NCBI GenBank assembly: GCA_963930645.1
Contig: OZ005650.1
Span: forward strand, 61,756,718-61,820,717
Origin: Salticus scenicus
Taxonomy: Eukaryota; Arthropoda; Arachnida; Araneae; Salticidae
Direction: 5' to 3'
Length of the DNA stretch: 64,000 nucleotides
Part shown: one piece after another, positions 1-10,602 of the stretch
How positions within the stretch are numbered: position 1 is the first letter of the stretch
How the letters are laid out: each line of letters begins with the position of its first letter
Made by a program: the position numbers and the translations under genes
The notes under the pieces: generated by a model
The model's database searches: none
What the model saw: only the letters and a program-made list of their open reading frames with translations
What the model was told of the DNA's origin: nothing

Positions 1-119
1 AATACCAGTTGCACGTAGGATCGACGATAATGATGAATTGGTGCTTGATTCCATCAAAACCTGTATGGATGTCAATTTGTATCCAGTTTCCATTACTTCT
101 TCTTGGTGTGTCACTTTTT

Positions 120-900
120 TTAACACGCTTTTATTAGCTTCACCTGTATGTATGTATGTTTGTATGTATGTTTGTAACTGCTCTGAGAGCAAACAAAAAA
201 TTTATATTGTAAAATAATAATATTATAGTTTTAAAAAATTAAAGAACACGCTTTTATAGAAATGTGAACTAAAAAACATAAAATATCTATCTTAGTATTA
301 AAATGCAGGGTAAGAGAAAATCGTGTGAGTGACACACTATAATATTTACATACATTTAAATCTTTAATTAAAATAATTTAGAATTAAACAAAAACCATTT
401 TTAAAATATCACCTCTGACTGGGATCGAACGCTAGACCTTTAGGTTTGTAGCGCGGAGGTATACCTCAACGCCACGGTGTTCACGTAGGGAAAGTCTTTT
501 TTTTTTAGAATATAGATTTTTTGTTTGCTGCCAGAGCGGTTACAAACATACAAACATACATACAAACATACATACATACATACATACAGGTGAAGATAAA
601 AAGCGTGTTAAAAATACTTTCCTTACGTGAACGATGTGGCGTTGAGGTAAGGCTCCGCGCTGCGAACCTAAAGGTCCAGCGTTCGATCCCAGTCAGGGGA
701 GATTTTTTAAAAAGGGTTTTTGTTTAATTCTCAGTTATTTTAATTAAAGATTTAAATGTATGTAAATATTACGGTGTGTCACTCACACGATTTTCTCTTA
801 CCCTGCATTTTAATACTAAGATAGATATTTTGTGCTTTTTTAGTTCACATTTCTAGAAAAGCGTGTTCTTTAATTTTTTAAAACTATAATATTATTGTTA
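120..900. repeat. Fold-back repeat with order A, B, A-inverted, B-inverted
   Basis: Segment A (about 120-215, a TGTA-type microsatellite flanked by AACACGCTTTT and GAGAGCAAACAAAAAAT) recurs inverted at about 507-608. Segment B (about 206-505) recurs inverted at about 606-900. The order is A-B-A'-B', not the A-B-B'-A' of a simple hairpin, so two overlapping hairpins compete. B contains GGGTAAGAGAAAATCGTGTGAGTGACACAC, which resembles the end of modular family A elsewhere in the window. Arms are about 90 percent identical by eye. Class unknown. Confidence 0.85.
625..702 (+). repeat. tRNA-derived (SINE-like) head inside the fold-back; mirror copy at about 405-480
   Basis: TGGCGTTGAGGTAAGG resembles a pol III A box, and about 40 bases on GCGTTCGATCCCAG resembles a B box (T-arm). 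Between them CTGCGAACCTAAAGG looks like an anticodon arm. The stems do not pair well enough for a functional tRNA. The mirror copy on the minus strand in the other arm keeps the same two boxes with substitutions. I read this as a tRNA-derived SINE head; the tRNA of origin is not assignable. Confidence 0.55.
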
Positions 901-913
901 TAGAGTATATTTA

Positions 914-1126
914 CAGTCGGTAACAGAAGTGTCCGAACACTAGAAAAAATTCCTATAGAAAAAAAGTACACTTAATACTGTTTTATTAAATAAATCCTTG
1001 TCGAATCCTGTTCTTAGTCAATCTAAGAGCAATATTCGACAAGGATTTATTTAGCAAAACTGTATTAAGCGTACTTTTTTTACATAGGAATTTTTGCTAG
1101 TGTTCGGACACTTTTGTTACCGACTG
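914..1126. mobile_element. Tc1/mariner-type MITE, 213 bp, TA-flanked
   Basis: Starts CAGTCGGTAACAGAAGTGTC and ends with the inverted equivalent GTTACCGACTG, with TA on both sides. It is nearly palindromic throughout: the centre holds TCGAATCCTGTTCTTAG facing CTAAGAGCAATATTCGA. A full relative lies at 62772-62985 and a half copy at 21234-21345. Confidence 0.85.
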
Positions 1127-1128
1127 TA

Positions 1129-1564
1129 CATATTAGAATGATGTTGGGAAAATCATTAATTCAATAATATGAATGATAAATATTGCGGAAGAAGGAAAAA
1201 GAATTCTAACATATTTTTAACATTATTAGTTTAATATCTCTTCGAGATCTATTAATGTGTAGTTAATTATCGAAATTTTATCTTTATATACAACTAATAA
1301 ATCAATAAATTTGTATCACTTTAACGTTTAATGCACCTGGGAAGAACAAAAAAATAAATCTGAAATTAAGTCTTAAATAAAATATCTACTAATTTCGTAG
1401 AACCATTTTTAAGTTATAACTTAATATTAAATATAAGACAGAAGAATCTGCATTTTTAAATAATATGAAGAAATAATAAAATGTCCCAAATTTCATTAAA
1501 AGAAGTAATTATACTTTTATGAAACTTAAAATAAAAGATTAATATTCGAAACTATCGATAAAAC
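1129..1564. other. AT-rich stretch, nothing recognised
   Basis: No ORF, TIR or repeat homology to other parts of the window was found. Confidence 0.4.
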
Positions 1565-1725
1565 ATACTTGCCAACATCCTAATAATTATTTCGTAGTGT
1601 TGTTAGTCCCGCCCTTTTTTCCACACCAGTAGATTTTTAAAGAATGAATGCAATTACGATTAAATAAAAAGAAGAAGGCGGGACTAACAATACTACGGAA
1701 TATTAATTAGTATGCTGACAAGTAT
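1565..1725. mobile_element. Palindromic MITE, CCGCC-box family M2 (copy 1)
   Basis: Bounded by ATACTTGCCAACATCC and the inverted GACAAGTAT. Inner arms carry CGTAGTGTTGTTAGTCCCGCC facing GGCGGGACTAACAATACTACG. The middle is shorter than in other copies. Other copies: 3776-3982, 7609-7797, 48920-49125, 51844-52048, 57081-57297. Confidence 0.85.
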
Positions 1726-2029
1726 GGATAAAGCTATCAGTGAAAGATTTTAAAAGATATTTACAGAAGCAGTGTCATAGCCAATGAGGTTCTACCGAGA
1801 CGTGACTATTGCTAGTTGAAACTAAAGAAGAAATGTTTAATAATTTCAATGAAGGCCTTACAAAACTAGCATGATGGGGCCATCACAAAACTTTTTTCTA
1901 TATTATTCTATAAACCAGCACTGCTTATCGTTTAACATACACAGATATGTAAAGAACAGAACTTCTCACGATAAAGATGTTACTTTACAATTTACAGATG
2001 TTACAGAATTTCATACAATTTCAACAAAT

Positions 2030-2790
2030 AGATGATGAAATATAGCCATTTGGGTTATCTCAGAAAATCAATAATACCAGTGACACTTGTCATCCGATTT
2101 GCCCTCAGATTCAATAATTTTTTTCATTATATATTTACGTATGAAGTTTAGTTGATTTATATATCACAAAAGCTAAGATTTAGATTTCCCGTAAATGGGG
2201 AAAATTACAGCTTACCAGTGCCATTTGTCGATATATGTGTACACAGGTTGAATAATCAGTGTTATATAAGGTTTATTTCAGATGTCAAAATTGGTTTAAT
2301 TATGTGTTATAGAAAAAAGATAGAGCTTTTTTGATAAAGGGATAAACTGCCGCATAGTAGTAGTGAAAGCTGTCTGTCGATATGCACCTAAATTTAATCA
2401 TCATAGTAGTTTTTCATAATGATACTTTAACATATCAACTTTAATTCAACTATACACTACAAAAACTAAAATATAGCCTTCCCGTAAATACAGACAGAGG
2501 AATTGTAGCATAGTTGCACCCCCTGTTGAGAAGATATAAGTCAAAATACAATCCACAGCAATTTTTGTTAACGTCCAACCAAATGTAAAGTTTTATAGAA
2601 TTTTCTCTATTGATTCGTATTATATGTCGCCCTCAAAAATTTGCTACCATCCTAACAGATAAAGAGACAGATAATTTTCCAAAAAATTGTCAGATCGTGG
2701 TGAAGACGTCTCAAAATGTAGAATTCTATGGAAAACCGGACTTCAAAAGTTTACTCGAATCTAATATTTTCTTTTTATGTATATAGGTAC
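2030..2790 (-). repeat. Degenerate modular repeat, family C-like
   Basis: Contains spaced modules of the type AAGCTAAGATTTAG / CCCGTAAAT / CAGTGCCATTTG (about 2165-2230 and 2460-2530). A distal segment near 2710-2775 (CTATGGAAAACCGGACTTC) matches the distal box of the better copy at 41740-42589. It is highly diverged and carries no coding capacity. Confidence 0.5.
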
Positions 2791-3775
2791 AAATAAAAAG
2801 AAAACATAGAATTTAAAAACAAATCTATCTTTAGAATAACTTTAATAAACGCAGGGAAAAAAAAAAACTAACATAAGCTTTTTTTTTTTTTTTTTTTTAT
2901 AGCATCTTTTATTTATCTATCATGTTGTCAAATCAATTGTTTTTGCATTACAATTCATTATCAGCTCAATATTTTTTTGTGAAGATAAATTAAATGTATT
3001 TAAAAATGTTACTACAGTTAATTACATAAACAGAGCAGAAAAGAACACAATCCATTTAATAGATGTCACTTTTGACCTATCAGAATTTGCTGATGTCGAA
3101 GGAGAGAAGGAAAACACAAACCATGTTGTTCAAAATGGGGGGGGGGATCACATTTAAATAGCGAAAAATCACATACATTTTCAAACAGACAAAAGACTTT
3201 TTTTTTTTTTTTTTTTTTTGAGATGTCATTATTCAAAAATAGTTACTTCTTACGTCAATACACTTTACAAAAGTAATTAACCAAAGTTCAAAAGATTCTT
3301 TTAAAACAAATGGAAGCCTGGTGATAAATTGATTTCTTCTGAAATTTGTTCAAATGGGATAAAAAAATAATAATAATAATAATGTTTTCATGGAAAATTA
3401 TGAATTATGAATACTTCTCTTTTCTTGCTCAGTAGAATATTTTTGAATTTTTTATTTCATTTTATATATATATTTATTTATTTATTTTTTATTTTATTTT
3501 TTTTTTTTTTTTCTGTATGGGTGATAAAATTTCATCAAATGAGTTTTTGTTTAATTATTTTAATAGCTATTTACATAAGGAATGCAGATTTTCAAGTAGT
3601 TATGGATAAAAATTTATTATCTCATAAATAAAAATATTCATGGTTTAAAAATTAAGAACTTTAAAAATCTTACGTAATGTATTTTTATGAATACAGAACC
3701 GTATTAATAATTGTATTCATTAATGAATAAAAAATGTGATTCATAAATGTTACACACCGCTTTCTATGATATACA
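2791..3775. other. AT-rich spacer with long T tracts
   Basis: Poly-T tracts lie near 2880-2899, 3199-3219 and 3497-3512. A short frame (MNTSLFLL..., 3407-3631) is T-run translation, not a gene. No repeat ends were recognised. Confidence 0.5.
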
Positions 3776-3982
3776 TCATACCTGTCAACATCCTAATTAT
3801 GAACAGCAAGGTTTTTTTAATACACGCCCCTTTTTCTACACCAGTATATTTTTTGAGTGTTTTCCTTCTTATTTAATCGTATTTAAATTTGGAGAAAATT
3901 ACTCTAAAAATACACTGGTGTGGAAAAACAGGGGCGTGTACAAAAAATCTTCCGGTTTATAATTAGGATGCTGGCAAGTATG
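3776..3982. mobile_element. MITE family M2 (copy 2), diverged
   Basis: ATACCTGTCAACATCCTAATTA faces TAATTAGGATGCTGGCAAGTAT. Inner arms CACGCCCCTTTTTCTACACC face GGTGTGGAAAAACAGGGGCGTG, so the CCGCC box has become CGCCCC in both arms. Confidence 0.8.
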
Positions 3983-3985
3983 TAT

Positions 3986-5110
3986 ACATTTAGGGTGTCA
4001 CAGCTAAGGTGTTACAATCTTCGAGGGGAGGTACAGAACTTTATAGGGATTCAGAATTGCATAGGAATCCATGGGCGCAAATGTCGTTTTAACCCTTTAA
4101 AAACCGGATGTTTTGCGTGGATATGGGCGTGGCTCTCGAATAGGGTGTCCCAGCTAAGGTGTTACAAACTTCGAGGGGGGGGGTAGAGAACATCAAGGTT
4201 TCAGAATTGTAAGGAACCCATTTTTCGCTGGTGTTGCATTCACGAACGCAACACCAGACGTAATTGCGTTTAACAGTTAACTAAAAAAGATATTTTATAT
4301 TAAGAATTGTTTTTAAGTAAGGAAAGGATAGATGTTTATTTTATTATAAAAATATTTTATCTGAAACGTAATTTTATATTTAAAAATAAATTTCAAACTT
4401 GAAGCACTAATCAATCCAAAACTTTTGAAAATCTTTATATTTGAATAAGTTTACATAACTTGTATAAAAAAAAATGTTTCATAATAAAATAATTACTTTT
4501 GAAGTCATATGTAGTTTTTGCTAATTTATGCTCCCTCAAGGAAATATCTGTAAACATTTATTTGTATTTATTCTACACTCTTATTCTATTGAAGTTGTAC
4601 AAATACAACACCCTGTATATAGTAAGATAAGACTAATTTGATTAATTTTATTTTAAATTATTGTTATATATGATCAAAATAATGAGTATTACTGTTTTTA
4701 TTTGGAAACAAATCATTATTTCTAGTTTTGGTGGTTAATGGGTTAAAAACCAAATGTTTCTTACGTGGATATGGGCGTGGCTCTTGAACGTTGCATTTTT
4801 AAAACAATACATTTCACATTCTAATGGTTATATAAATAAATAAATTCATTTTTTAATCGATGTACTTTATCTCACAGATTGCATTAATACGAACATTGTG
4901 TATGATTTTGCGAAACAATGAAGCATGAAAGATTTTGAAATTTATACAGTAGGCGGACTTACTAGTATACTGTAGCCAAAAACATCCAGTTTTTAAAGTA
5001 TTAAAAGGACGTTTGCACCCATATGTTCCTATACAATTCTGAATCCTTGTGATGTTCTCTATCGCCCCTCGAAGTTTGTAACAGCTTAGCACGGACACCC
5101 TGTATATCAT
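3986..5110. repeat. Three copies of a GGGTGTCC dispersed repeat (two direct, one inverted)
   Basis: Copies at 3986-4092 and 4141-4225 (plus) and 4983-5110 (minus) share GGGTGTCC, GCTAAG.TGTTACAA, CTTCGAGGGG, GAGAACATCA.GG, TTCAGAATTG and AGGAA.CCATGGG. A linked motif, GTGGATATGGGCGTGGCTCT, appears at 4118-4137 and again at 4765-4784. The outermost GATATACAGGGTGTCC of the inverted copy looks like a terminus. Element class not identified. The stretch 4226-4760 between copies is AT-rich and holds nothing recognisable. Confidence 0.7.
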
Positions 5111-5533
5111 AAGGGTGTTCGCTTATGTTTGGCTCTTATTGTTGATTTTACTGAGATGTCGGGAAAATTAATAACGATATTTTGAATTTTTTAATCCATT
5201 ATCAGAAACATTGTACTTTTTTCCCCCTCTTGTAATTATTTTCCCTTGTGAATGATGTTGTCTGAAGAAAAGTAATTTAAACAATTTTCTTTATTAATTT
5301 CGATTAATCTTCATTTATTTTGTTATTTCTGTATTATTTGTTTGAATTTTGCCCTTCTTACACATAATTTTCATTTCTTAGATAATATAGTTTCGAGTTC
5401 GTATACTATATTCATATAGTATATAAACTTTAACGTTCTTATATTTTGCAATGAATTAATTTCTGTAAGTAATTGGTTTCTTTCTTCTTGGTTTTAAATT
5501 GTATCTTCTTGTAAATTATGGATTCAATTGATT

Positions 5534-5569
<36 letters not shown>

Positions 5570-5684
5570 AGGTAAATCATGCATTACTTCTGTAATTTAT
5601 TAACTTTGTTAGAGAAAACATTAAATTTATCAATATTTGAATACAATACTTCATTTAATGTCTTTGAAAAGTAATGATTATTAT
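5111..5684. other. AT-rich spacer with 27-base poly-T
   Basis: A poly-T tract runs at about 5538-5565. No gene or repeat ends were seen. Confidence 0.4.
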
Positions 5685-5987
5685 ACCCATACAGCACAGA
5701 ATGTTTCAGTTTTGTTGCAAAAAGCTTACAATCTTTCAAAAACGTAACACGTTTTAGTATGCTCTCTGATACCTTTCTGAAACATTCGCCCTTTTTGATT
5801 TTCTATCTGTTAAGTGATTGCAACGTTTCTGTTACGTATCCGATTTTTTGTTACGATCGCGGACATTTCTACTTTTTTGAAACTAATCGGAAAGCAATCT
5901 GACCATTTTTAAACGTTTCAGAAATGTTTATAATGTTTCAATGTTATACGATTGTTACGTTTCTGGAACATTTTGTGCTGTTAGGGT
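5685..5987. mobile_element. TIR element (MITE), ~300 bp
   Basis: ACCCATACAGCACAGAATGT faces ACATTTTGTGCTGTTAGGGT at the two ends, followed inward by TTCAGTTTTGTTGC versus TGTTACGTTTCTGG. The interior repeats short ACGTTTC/GAAACGT words on both strands, which resembles a transposase-site cluster. No other full copy was seen in the window. Confidence 0.75.
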
Positions 5988-7486
5988 ACTGTTTTCATTG
6001 TTTACTTTAGGTTTTATTTCTTTTTTTTTTATTTCATAAATGGGCTTCACTTTATTAAATGGCAGTATAAACTGGAATTTTTTTTTTCCTGAGATATATT
6101 TCGTCATTTATTTCTTCCTGTGATCTGTTTGAAAATGATGTACTACAAACATGTGTGTGTTTGTGTGTACACGTGTGCAGAGTGATTAAAATTAAACTAA
6201 CAGAACTCAGATATCAGTATATCCGGTTCTATAGGCCAGAGCCGAATGAAATTTCAAATGTATGTTATTACATCAGTGGTCTAACATTAATCACGGGGAA
6301 AACATTAATTTTGCATTTCGCAAACCGATAGCACTTCACAGACAAGAACAGATGCTTATGAGTATCATGAAAATTAATTTTATTATAAAAGCGATTCCTG
6401 TCGTTAGAACAATTCATTTGCCAACTATGACCACGCATCTGGACAAGAAGGAACCTATTACTTGTTTTTATAACGAAACTTTGTTTTTCCGACGAAATTT
6501 TAAGTTTATTTAAAATTGATAGTAATTAAGTTTGTTTATATTTTTTTATAATATAATTAGAAAATTATTTTACTTAGAAATTTTATTTTAACATAAGAAA
6601 GGCTTGAAAAAACTTGATATTAGGTTTTACTAATACATGGTCTCAAAACTAAAGTATTCAGTTAATGCTGAGATATAGCTATTTGTAAAAATGTAGTTCT
6701 TGAATAACAGTGTCACCTGTCGTCTGATAAACACCAAATTTGAAGTATGCAGGTAAGGCGGTGCAGTAGGCAGCAGGGGCCCGGGCCCGACATAGTGCGC
6801 GCGAGAAAGACGCTGCTAAAGACAGCAGCTATCTAACGCGAGGTTTTGATCGATTTCAATGGATTTATAAATATATATATAAAGAATAGTTGTTCAATCT
6901 TCTTAAAAATTCATGTAAGTATAATGAAAATCGAAGCGGATAGAGCCTGGTTGTATACATATATAAATAAAGAGAGGCGTGTGTATGCGTGTGCATCTGT
7001 TTTGGCGCTTGGGCCATTGATTGCAAAGCTGCAAAACTTAGTAGCGAAGTCTGGACCATGCAGGAGTGCCCCTCATCAATATTTTTTCAAATTTAAATTA
7101 GTGTCTTTTGTTTTTTTTCCGGTATTTTTCCGTTGATTTGTTTGGTTAATGTGAGTTAGGACTTTTTAAGTTGGGGTATTTGAACAATGAAAAAATAGAG
7201 TAATTTTTTTTTTTTTTTCTTTTTCATATTCTTGAAAATGTCAATCGTAGAAATTTGATATTGGATTCTGATTCGTATTAGAAGATGCGACATCATTTAA
7301 TTCATTAATTTGACTTAAAATTCCCATATATACAAACTGATACGTCCGGCATTTTTCTTCTTCTTCTTCTTCTTAAGGGTTGTCACATGCACATAGCAAG
7401 TCCGTAGCCGCCTATCAAGCAACAGGCAGTGTTTCACTCATCATGTATTACTCTTGAGTTACTTTTTTTACAGGTTCTTTTTTTTT
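5988..7486. other. Mostly unassigned AT-rich DNA with a GC-rich patch
   Basis: At 6640-6760 there is one degenerate family C-like module (GCTGAGATATAGCTATTTG ... CAGTGTCACCTG). At 6765-6860 there is a GC-rich patch with GGGGCCCGGGCCC. At 7346-7374 there is a CTT microsatellite. The frames at 6262-6513 and 6846-7136 show no recognisable domain and I do not call them genes. Confidence 0.4.
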
Positions 7487-7608
7487 AAGCTTAATAAGAT
7501 GTAATATAAGAGATTATTCAGCAATGATTTGTTCGAATCCTTCCAGGAAAAGACATAAAATGTTTATCTGTTCCTCAGATCTCTCGATATGAGGAACATA
7601 CTAGAGAA
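7487..7608 (+). repeat. Old dispersed repeat R7 (copy 1)
   Basis: AAGATGTAATATAAGAGATT, TCGAATCCTTCCAGGAAAAG and CTGTTCCTCAGAT recur at 43850-43930 plus 46361-46420 (split by a Tigger element) and, inverted, at 50145-50174 plus 51715-51800 (split by a Tc1 element). Confidence 0.65.
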
Positions 7609-7797
7609 CATACTAGTTAATATTCCGTAGTATTGTTAGCCCCGCCTTCTTTTTCACACCAATATCTTTTTAGAGTATTTTTCTTCTTATTTAATCGTAA
7701 TTGCATTTGGAGAATATTACTCTAAAAATTTACTGGGCGAAAAAAAGGACGGGACTAACAACGCAGCGGAATATTAATTAGGATGTTGGCAAGTATG
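7609..7797. mobile_element. MITE family M2 (copy 3)
   Basis: CATACTAGTTAATATTCCG faces CGGAATATTAATTAGGATG. Inner arms TTGTTAGCCCCGCC face GGACGGGACTAACAA. It is inserted at the edge of repeat R7, whose GAGGAACATAC precedes it. Confidence 0.8.
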
Positions 7798-7848
7798 GAG
7801 GAATGTAGTTGCGATAAATGCACCAAGCGAAAAAATTGACTTCTTTCG

Positions 7849-7883
<35 letters not shown>

Positions 7884-8050
7884 GCACTTCGGGAGTGCCG
7901 ACAGAAGTAAAAACGTGAACAATTACGTGTGTATTTCTTGAATCGTCAGGAAATATTTTATTGTGTAGGAAATACTTTTAAATGAAGTGTTTTTTTATTC
8001 ATTAATATAAACTACTACTACAAAAATTATATTACAATTTTATTTAATGC
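7798..8050. other. Spacer with 30-base poly-A
   Basis: Poly-A runs at about 7851-7880; the rest is AT-rich and unassigned. Confidence 0.4.
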
Positions 8051-8480
8051 GCTAACTGCAATAGAGACAGTGTCCGGAGATGAGAGAAGTCGTGTAGAGC
8101 CGCACCAGATTGTAAAAACGTGAGAAAAATGGCGACTTTGGCCTTTCTCACGGTTTTGTGAGGTCTAACTGGAATAGAGACAGTGTCCGGAAATGAGAGA
8201 AGTCGTGTAGAGCCGCACCAGATTGTAAAAACGTGAGAGAAATGGCAGCTTTGGCCTTTATCACGGTTTTGTGAGGGCTAACTGCAACGTTTCCGGCTGC
8301 AATCTATAAGAGACAGTGTCCGGAAATGAGAGAAGTCGTGTAGAGCCGCACCAGATTTTAAAAACGTGAGAAAAATGGCGGCATTGGCCTTTCTCATTGT
8401 TTTGTGAGGTCTAACTGCAAAAGAGACAGTGTCCGGAGATGAGAGAAGTCGTGTAGAGCCGCACCAGATTTTAAAACAAT
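8051..8480. repeat. Tandem array, about four units of ~115 bp
   Basis: Units start near 8051, 8166, 8278 and 8411 with CTAACTG. Each contains AGAGACAGTGTCCGG, GATGAGAGAAGTCGTGTAGA and GCCGCACCAGATT. Three units also contain an inverted pair ACGTGAGAAA...TTTCTCACGG (~38 bp hairpin) around ATGGC. The third unit carries an extra ~20 bp (CGTTTCCGGCTGCAATCTAT). GC content is higher than the flanks. Class unknown. Confidence 0.9.
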
Positions 8481-8551
8481 ATACAGTATATAATTACTAA
8501 TTCTTCACATTAGCAAGTTAATTGTATGATACATTATTTGTATCATACAAA

Positions 8552-8712
8552 GATGGAAAGCGTTTCGATGACGCGAATTCAATGATTTTTGTTCACCCAA
8601 AAGTTTTCACTTCAAATGGAAAGCGTCAGCTGACGATGACGGGAGTTCAAAGATTTTTCTTCACCCAAAAGTGCTCAACGCGCCTAAAGAAGTTTTCACT
8701 TCAAAAAAAAAA
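8552..8712 (+). repeat. Two direct units of ~85 bp
   Basis: TGGAAAGCGT ... TTCA.AGATTTTT.TTCACCCAAAAG ... TTTTCACTTCAAA occurs twice in tandem (about 8552-8620 and 8620-8712). The 66-codon frame through it has no recognisable domain. Confidence 0.7.
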
Positions 8713-8798
8713 TGGTGGCTGATGCATCTAACTGTATAATGAAAAGAACTCGAATTTGACTCGCTAAAAAATTTTAATTAAACTCGAACTGTTTAGTT

Positions 8799-10001
8799 TT
8801 GTTACCATTTCACTCATATATACAGGGGTCGTACTCTCCGCCCTTTTTTCAGGACACTCTAAGAAATGAAAAATCTTTAAATTTATTGCTACCACTATTT
8901 TTATGCAGTCATTACTCTATACAGTCTTGGCACATTACTGAGTTTTTAGATGAGCCAGCGCCGCTAGATGGCGACAGCAGTGAGACCACTAAACCTAATT
9001 CTAGCAATGAAATTAAATCTAAAAACAAAAAACTCTCCTTACCAAAAGGTCGATTCATTACTGTCAGGTGCGGAAATAAAAAACAACTCCTAAAAAACCT
9101 TGAAAAAGCTATTGGTTATTGCAATTTTATCGCAGCACCAGCCGGTGATTTCCAAAAAATTTTTCCTCAGTCCAGTGACGAACATGACCTCATAGCTGAA
9201 AAACTCGCTGAAATGAAGGTTCAATTTTATCTAAAAAATGATCGCACTAATCCACCCTTAAAAGTTGTAATCCGAGGGCTTCCCTCCGAAACTACCCATT
9301 TAGACATCGAAGATGAGCTAACTAACAGAAAATTTAATGTTCTCAAAATAAATCAATTGACCAGCTTCAAAACGAAACAGCCCATGCCTTTATTTCAAAT
9401 TCATCTCGAAAAGAACGAATATAGCAAAACCATTTTTGAAATTACTTCCCTCTTATACTACCGTGTTCAAATTGAACATTACAAAAATCCAACTAAAACC
9501 CTTCAATGCCATCGTTGTCAATTATTTTTTCATTCCGCCAAAAATTGTCATATGATTCTAAAATGTCTCCGGTGCACTGGTGATCATCTTACGAAAGATT
9601 GTAACTTAGAAAAAGAAGCACGTATTCCTCCGAAATGTTGTAATTGTGGTGGTGAACACCTCGCAAATTACCGTGGTTGCCCTAAATTTCCTGAAAACCG
9701 CAATAAATCCGTCATTACCAAAAATATCCGTCCTATCAATCAATATCCCACCGTCCAATCCGAAATTTCCTTCGCGGCTATAGCCACGCCCTCTCATCTA
9801 AAACAAGGTACATCAAGTCCCTTAGCCGAACTCAATGTAATTCTAAACGCTATCGCTTCGGAATTCCAAGTTAATTCCTTTGTCGAACTTCTCAATAAAC
9901 TCAAATTAGCCAAAAGTAAAATGCAAAACACAAATAATTTACTAGAAAAACTAAATATTCTCCAGGAAACCTTCGGTGAACTGAACACTTCTCTCCCTTA
10001 G
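8799..10001 (+). CDS. Gag-like nucleic-acid-binding protein of a jockey/X-element-type retrotransposon
   Basis: An uninterrupted 400-codon frame, probably the ORF1 (gag) of a jockey-clade LINE. From about residue 154 (LKVVIRGLPSETTHLDIEDEL) to about 250 it reads like the PRE_C2HC-type domain of such gags. It is followed by zinc-binding motifs at about residues 238-295: CHRC...NC, CLRC-TGDH-LTKDC (CX2CX3HX4C) and CNC-GGEH-LANYRGC. The tail is polar with a Leu-rich helix-like segment. Roughly the first 48 codons read through the M1 terminal repeat and are unlikely to be original, so the true start is unclear; homology probably begins near GRFITVRCGNKK (about residue 84). No reverse transcriptase follows, and no poly-A tail marks a LINE 3' end. 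In its family such a protein coats element RNA. Frame integrity over ~1.1 kb in a heavily decayed region is notable. Recent insertion, selection or capture could each explain it. Confidence 0.75.
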   Translation: MLPFHSYIQGSYSPPFFQDTLRNEKSLNLLLPLFLCSHYSIQSWHITEFLDEPAPLDGDSSETTKPNSSNEIKSKNKKLSLPKGRFITVRCGNKKQLLKNLEKAIGYCNFIAAPAGDFQKIFPQSSDEHDLIAEKLAEMKVQFYLKNDRTNPPLKVVIRGLPSETTHLDIEDELTNRKFNVLKINQLTSFKTKQPMPLFQIHLEKNEYSKTIFEITSLLYYRVQIEHYKNPTKTLQCHRCQLFFHSAKNCHMILKCLRCTGDHLTKDCNLEKEARIPPKCCNCGGEHLANYRGCPKFPENRNKSVITKNIRPINQYPTVQSEISFAAIATPSHLKQGTSSPLAELNVILNAIASEFQVNSFVELLNKLKLAKSKMQNTNNLLEKLNILQETFGELNTSLP

Positions 10002-10319
10002 GGAGTCGGGTGCTCTTTAAACTTGCAATGACCTACTCTCTTCTCCTGTATCACTTTTCTACTTCCCGTCCGAATGGCGTCTATGAACAGTTTTTTTTTT
10101 TTTTTTATGTCAGGTAAATTTATTTCTTCTGTTTCCATTTCTCTGGCCCGCTGAGGTGTGGGGTCATCATTGGACCCCGGGTACTCAGCACTCAGCACTC
10201 CTCGAAGGTCATAAATATATCCAGAAGTAATTCTGCGTAAAATTAGTGGTGGCAAAAAAGGCGGATATTTCTTATCTTTGAGAGTGTCCTGAAAAAAGGG
10301 CGAAGACTACGACCCCTGT
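8822..10319 (+). mobile_element. TIR element of family M1 carrying a gag-like ORF
   Basis: The left end CAGGGGTCGTACTCTCCGCC is matched, inverted, by the right end GCGAAGACTACGACCCCTG. Homology continues inward through TTTTTTCAGGACACTCT and GAAATGAAAAAT. Elsewhere family M1 is a ~220 bp palindrome (46691-46918, 57823-58058). Here its middle, near CACATTACTG at 8940, is replaced by ~1.3 kb that holds an open gag-like frame. The right part resumes near 10235 (TTAGTGGTGGCAAAAAAGGC). Nested insertion and capture are both possible. Confidence 0.8.
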
Positions 10320-10566
10320 GTATATATATATATAAAGAACTTTTTAAAAAAAATTATTCATCGCTTTGAAAAATGAAGTTACAAACCCTGCTTAGCAACA
10401 GGTATTATTATTGTTGGTGGTAGTGTTACTAGGTTTTTTTACAAAAAAAAAAAAAAAATCTTTCAGTTAGACCCTTAGTTGGAAGTTATGACTTCAACTA
10501 CTATTATTTATTTATTTATTTATTTTATTTATACATTTTTCTCTTTTTTCTTTATTGTTATTATTA

Positions 10567-10602
<36 letters not shown>

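Noticed and set aside
625..702. Functional tRNA gene
   Set aside because: A and B boxes are recognisable, but acceptor and anticodon stems do not pair and the unit is duplicated inside a fold-back; a SINE-type relic fits better.
4089..4746. A TTAA-bounded piggyBac-type element starting TTAACCCTTTAAAAACC
   Set aside because: The right candidate (ATGGGTTAA) belongs to a direct, not inverted, repeat with the left; the apparent ends come from the GGGTGTCC repeat family.
8051..8480. Possible CRISPR-like array
   Set aside because: Units are ~115 bp tandem copies with no distinct unique spacers, in a eukaryotic setting; it is a tandem repeat.
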